Part shown: positions 31,283-34,524 of the stretch, piece by piece
Position numbering within the stretch: the stretch's first letter is position 1
Layout: every line of letters starts with the position of its first letter
NCBI GenBank assembly: GCA_016928355.1
Contig: JAFGKW010000029.1
Coordinates: forward strand, 1-34,524
Length of the DNA stretch: 34,524 nt
From: Methanomicrobiaceae archaeon
Lineage (GTDB): Archaea; Halobacteriota; Methanomicrobia; Methanomicrobiales; Methanomicrobiaceae
Direction of reading: 5' to 3'
Position numbers and translations under genes: made by a program
The notes under the pieces: model-generated
The model's input: the letters and a program-made list of their open reading frames with translations, nothing else
Told to the model about the DNA's origin: nothing
Databases searched by the model: none

Positions 31283-32881
31283 TTATTTCCTGTCTTCAAA
31301 AGAAACCGGGAGAGGAGATTCATGAAATATTTTTTCATATAAATCCCTGCCATAACTTGTCCGGAGCGGTTCACCCTCCTTCATCCTGAAAGTGCGTTCT
31401 CCACTATTTTTTCTTTCAGCCCGGAGAAACAATGAATTGTCCATATTTTTTTCATACAGGCTTTGGGAAAAATCATAGAGATGGGTCACGAAGGCAACCT
31501 TAATTCGCCTTTTAAGCAATGCACAAACAATCTGCCGTGAGATCTCCGAACCTTCCCTCTCATTAGTTGCAGCAAATGATTCATTGAATAATACCAGGCC
31601 GCCGGGTTTAAGGTGATCAACAATTTCACTCATTCGTCTGAGTTCTTCATCATATTTACCGCTCTTCATATCATGATCCTCTCCACGCTGAAAATGAGTA
31701 TAGATTCCTGTACATATGTTTGATCGGAACGATTCAGCCGGGACAAATGAACCGCACTGCATCATCAGCTGTGCTACTCCGATACTCCGCAGAAATGTCG
31801 ATTTTCCCCCCCGGTTCGCCCCGGTTATAATAATAAGATCTATATCCTCAGCTTCCACATCATTTCCGGTCACCTTCTCTCCCTTCTGGAGAGCGAGGCA
31901 TACATCATATAATTCTTTAAAGGAAAAGTCCCTCCCGCCATGTTCAGCAGGGACAGGAAAAGATAAGGGACTGCCAATACTAATCAGACGATCTCTGAGA
32001 TTCAGGCACCCTATATAAAATGCAAGCTCGGTTTTCAGTGAGATGAAAAAACTAAAAATATGATCGGACGAGTTGAGGAGGATACCGGAAACGGAACTCA
32101 TACTTCTCCCTTTTATCTCTGCCAGGGTACGAAATCCGGCAATATCCCGATCGGCAATGCAAAAACTATATTGAGACGGAGACCCGGTGGAGAGAAAACC
32201 TGACAACCATCCGGGTTTTTTAATCATCCGATTTTTTTGTAGAGTGTAATTTATCCCTTTATTCCCCTTCCCAAGTTCAACATTGGTAAAAATGCCGTTT
32301 TTAAATGACAACTCTTCAAATTTTTCCTTCAGGGATGATATATATTCATCGGATGTTTCTCTTTCAAGCATTGAAAAAAATTCTTTAAAGCCTCCTGATT
32401 GAAATCTGTCAGCATGCTCCCCGGCAATTTTTTTCAGTTCTAAAAATGCATCTGTAAACAGTCCCAGTGCATGGACAGATGTACTTCGAACCGAATCTGC
32501 TGTCTTTCCTGAGTACCAGTTCAATCCACTCAGATATTCCTCTATCAAATCCACGACAATCCTGTAAATTTCCCTGACGACCTCAGAATTTGCAGTACAG
32601 TCCCTCAGAATATCCTGGCGGTAAAGGATCGTTTCAATATCCGTCTCAGTTGTAAAAAAAACATTTTTTGCCACTTCAAATAGGAATTTGTCCCCGCATG
32701 CCATGGATTGAAACAGAATGTCAAGCTCCAGATCCTGGACAGTCATCTGCATATATTCAGGGAAGCATGCCCACATTTTATCATAGTCCCTGTTAAGCCA
32801 ACGTTGAGGTGACGGAGATCTCCGGAGCATGCCCCATTCAGGATTAAAATCGCGATCCGGGTACAGGAGATGTGACTTCAT
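31283..32881 (-). CDS. MutS-like ATPase, subunit of a paired system (second gene)
   Basis: A 532-residue protein with a C-terminal MutS-type ABC ATPase and a helical N-terminal part resembling the MutS lever/clamp region, but no mismatch-recognition domain (no N-terminal F-x-E motif). Walker A is GANRGGKSTFLRSIG (Lys360), the Q-loop/signature region continues IYTHFQRGEDHDMKSGKYDEEL, Walker B is GLVLFNESFAATN (Asn433, Glu434), and the H-loop is VAFVTHLYDF. The Walker B Asp of normal MutS is replaced by Asn; the catalytic Glu is kept. The start ATG 32881 overlaps the stop of the other MutS-like gene by four bases (ATGA), so translation is coupled. The N-terminal HLLYPDRDFNPEWGML is typical of this subgroup as I remember it. 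Function unknown; a DNA-structure or conflict-related role is possible. Confidence 0.88.
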   Translation of the reverse strand: MKSHLLYPDRDFNPEWGMLRRSPSPQRWLNRDYDKMWACFPEYMQMTVQDLELDILFQSMACGDKFLFEVAKNVFFTTETDIETILYRQDILRDCTANSEVVREIYRIVVDLIEEYLSGLNWYSGKTADSVRSTSVHALGLFTDAFLELKKIAGEHADRFQSGGFKEFFSMLERETSDEYISSLKEKFEELSFKNGIFTNVELGKGNKGINYTLQKNRMIKKPGWLSGFLSTGSPSQYSFCIADRDIAGFRTLAEIKGRSMSSVSGILLNSSDHIFSFFISLKTELAFYIGCLNLRDRLISIGSPLSFPVPAEHGGRDFSFKELYDVCLALQKGEKVTGNDVEAEDIDLIIITGANRGGKSTFLRSIGVAQLMMQCGSFVPAESFRSNICTGIYTHFQRGEDHDMKSGKYDEELRRMSEIVDHLKPGGLVLFNESFAATNEREGSEISRQIVCALLKRRIKVAFVTHLYDFSQSLYEKNMDNSLFLRAERKNSGERTFRMKEGEPLRTSYGRDLYEKIFHESPLPVSFEDRK

Positions 32882-34410
32882 GACTGAATACGCTCCAGGA
32901 TATTTTCGTATGTTAAACGGTTCTTCCTGGCAATTGCTATTGCATATGATAATCCGTCTGCAGGTTTTCTTACAACTTTATATGTTCTTAGATCAGGATT
33001 CTCCAAAACTACAGTGCTGGCAATACTCACAACCTTTTCAAGAGTGCTCAATTCATCCAGAAATGTAACATATACACATAACAAATCAAGTTTTATTGCC
33101 TGCTTCATTACTTTTTTTCCAAGGAAAAGTGCATCTGAAACCGAGGTTGATGTAAACATCTCATTTATAATAATGATACTCCACGGCGTGCACTCTGTAA
33201 GAATCGAATGAATACGCATGAGATCGTCTTCCAGGCTACTCCGCATATCAACGATATTTTCTTCCTTCTTAAAATGAGTAAAGATTTTATCAGGAAGAAA
33301 GAGTCTTGCGCTTTTGCCGGGAACAGGACAGCCAATCCGGGCAAGGAAATGCAACTGCCCGAAAGTCCGGGCAAATGTAGTCTTGCCTCCCTGATTGGGA
33401 CCGGTTATGACAAAGATGCGTTCTTTATCCTCCAGGTAAAAATCATTGGTCACCACTGGTTCTTTTCGTTCGGCAAGGCTGATAGCCAGTGCAAGATCGA
33501 ATCCTTCACTGCAACAGATCTCTTTTACTGTGTCAGAAACAACAGGAATACAAAAAAACAAACCTTCTCTGCTTATCCTCTCAGTCAGTTCAAGGTATGA
33601 AATATAAAACTGAATCTCTCTGTCAAAACGGACAATAGATTTATCCGGATAATTTTCATGCTTTTCCTGAAAATCATCAAGAAGCAAAAAGACATCAGGG
33701 TGCAATTTTGCGACAAGATCAAGGATTTTTGCTTCAATATGGTTCATATCGTTATAATCCGGAAATTCTTCATTGAAAGGCTGAACCGGCTTATCTATGA
33801 ACCTTCCAAAGACAGCTTCGACTTCACCGACATATTCTGAATCGGGTTCTGCATTAAGAACTGTAATCTCTCTTCCTCTTATGTACAGGCAGTACCTTAC
33901 ACCCGCGAGTTCTGTTTTCAGATGCTCAATATCTCTGGTCATTGAGACATAACCCGATGAACGGACGTATATATTTAGAAATTCCCGAAATGCCAGGAAG
34001 CCGCGTGACCTCAAATCAAGGTCAGAGAGAGAATGAAGCAGGGTTTGGACAGCTTTGCAATATATTTCCGCCGCATCTAAAAACCACCTCTCTTTCTGGT
34101 ATTTGGAATGAACTTTATCAGCCTTGCCAAGATGTTTTCGCATCGTCTGCATATTTTGTGAAAACGATTTGATTGCCTCAGATAACGTAATGTCTTCGAA
34201 TTCCCTGAAAATTTCATGCCGGTATGTAATAATATCAGGACTCTGCAGAGAATCATAGAAAAACGGATTTAAATCATATTCTTCATAGCCTTTTGTAACG
34301 GCCAAAAGAATCTGATAAAGGTGCAGATCCGAAAAACAGGATGGTTCACCGATATTTTTTTCACAGATGTCATCGTCCGGATTATTATAGAGTATGCTGA
34401 AAAAACTCAT
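32878..34410 (-). CDS. MutS-like ATPase, subunit of a paired system (first gene)
   Basis: A 510-residue paralogue of the downstream gene, clearly different in sequence. Its N-terminal part is helical (MSFFSILYNNPDDD, DLHLYQILLAVTKGYEEYDLN, RTMRKHLG-like Q-M-TMRKHLGKADKVH), with KYQKERWFLDAAEIYCKAV and FDREIQFYISYLEL further on. The ATPase has Walker A TGPNQGGKTTFARTFG (Lys343), IFTHFKKEENIVDMRSSLEDDL, and Walker B SIIIINEMFTSTS (Asn416, Glu417), with VYVTFLDELS in place of the usual TH H-loop. There is no mismatch-binding or connector domain. I place the start at ATG 34410, preceded by GAGG at 8 nt; the frame is open to 34458 but that start lacks a good site. It heads the two-gene operon. Confidence 0.88.
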   Translation of the reverse strand: MSFFSILYNNPDDDICEKNIGEPSCFSDLHLYQILLAVTKGYEEYDLNPFFYDSLQSPDIITYRHEIFREFEDITLSEAIKSFSQNMQTMRKHLGKADKVHSKYQKERWFLDAAEIYCKAVQTLLHSLSDLDLRSRGFLAFREFLNIYVRSSGYVSMTRDIEHLKTELAGVRYCLYIRGREITVLNAEPDSEYVGEVEAVFGRFIDKPVQPFNEEFPDYNDMNHIEAKILDLVAKLHPDVFLLLDDFQEKHENYPDKSIVRFDREIQFYISYLELTERISREGLFFCIPVVSDTVKEICCSEGFDLALAISLAERKEPVVTNDFYLEDKERIFVITGPNQGGKTTFARTFGQLHFLARIGCPVPGKSARLFLPDKIFTHFKKEENIVDMRSSLEDDLMRIHSILTECTPWSIIIINEMFTSTSVSDALFLGKKVMKQAIKLDLLCVYVTFLDELSTLEKVVSIASTVVLENPDLRTYKVVRKPADGLSYAIAIARKNRLTYENILERIQS

Positions 34411-34524
34411 GAGAAATACCTCATCGGGATAATTCACCTCATCTTTCGCACTTAACATAGCCCTTTAATTTTAATTTTGACCGCAAGATCTTTGTACTTT
34501 GAAGATTAACGTATAATATGCCTC

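Noticed and set aside
1-34524. tRNA, rRNA or replication origin
   Set aside because: I found no T-arm/acceptor pattern in the intergenic regions, no rRNA stretch, and no Orc1/Cdc6 gene or clustered origin boxes.

Overview
The window looks like a chromosomal segment of a methanogenic archaeon, most likely of the order Methanomicrobiales (Methanoplanus/Methanolacinia-like). This is inferred from the gene set and not from a marker gene: no rRNA, tRNA or methanogenesis gene is present. Pointers are AMP-forming acetyl-CoA synthetase beside an ADP-forming acyl-CoA ligase, a very long HEAT-repeat protein, small single-RRM proteins, an HTH+PAS regulator, a histidine kinase with a periplasmic-type binding domain, archaeal TATA-like boxes, and frequent GTG/TTG starts behind GGAGG-type ribosome binding sites. 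Base composition is moderate with AT-rich spacers. The window has no ribosomal or central operon and reads as ordinary to accessory chromosome.

Layout. 1-1040: a two-gene toxin-antitoxin-like module (DUF4258 / YgiT zinc finger) lying between two direct copies of a GC-rich hairpin repeat. 1149-4306: two CPBP intramembrane proteases around a small Cys-rich membrane-anchored protein that overlaps a VTT/TVP38 membrane protein. 4498-5970: an MFS transporter. 6092-6613: a decayed carbohydrate-binding-domain protein. 6878-8950: ADP-forming acetate/acyl-CoA ligase with beta-alpha domain order. 9071-11966: GntP-type permease, GIY-YIG protein, a structured GC-rich intergenic element with a third copy of the repeat, and an AEC-family permease. 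12179-16288: a 1369-residue HEAT protein containing five tandem 28-residue repeats of another kind. 16290-22895: alpha/beta hydrolase, two RRM proteins flanking two divergent cation/proton antiporters, a 71-residue orphan and an AI-2E-family permease. 23315-25613: sensor histidine kinase and a DNA-deoxyinosine glycosylase. 25783-30912: an acs-MFS operon divergent from an HTH-PAS regulator, with clear inverted repeats between them, then a small secreted protein. 30919-31280: a transposase remnant. 31283-34410: an operon of two overlapping MutS-like ATPase genes.

How the genes may work together. The best-defined functional unit is acetate activation: acs, a following OFA-type transporter, and a divergently transcribed HTH-PAS protein whose shared promoter region carries dyads (inference). 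The most interesting system is the MutS-like pair: two different ~510-530 residue MutS-type ATPases, translationally coupled, without a recognisable mismatch-binding domain, both with Asn in place of the usual Walker B Asp. It is probably an obligate heteromer of unknown function. The hairpin repeat family (three copies, stem preserved although its sequence differs) and the HEAT protein's 28-residue repeats are the other observations that ordinary gene annotation would miss.
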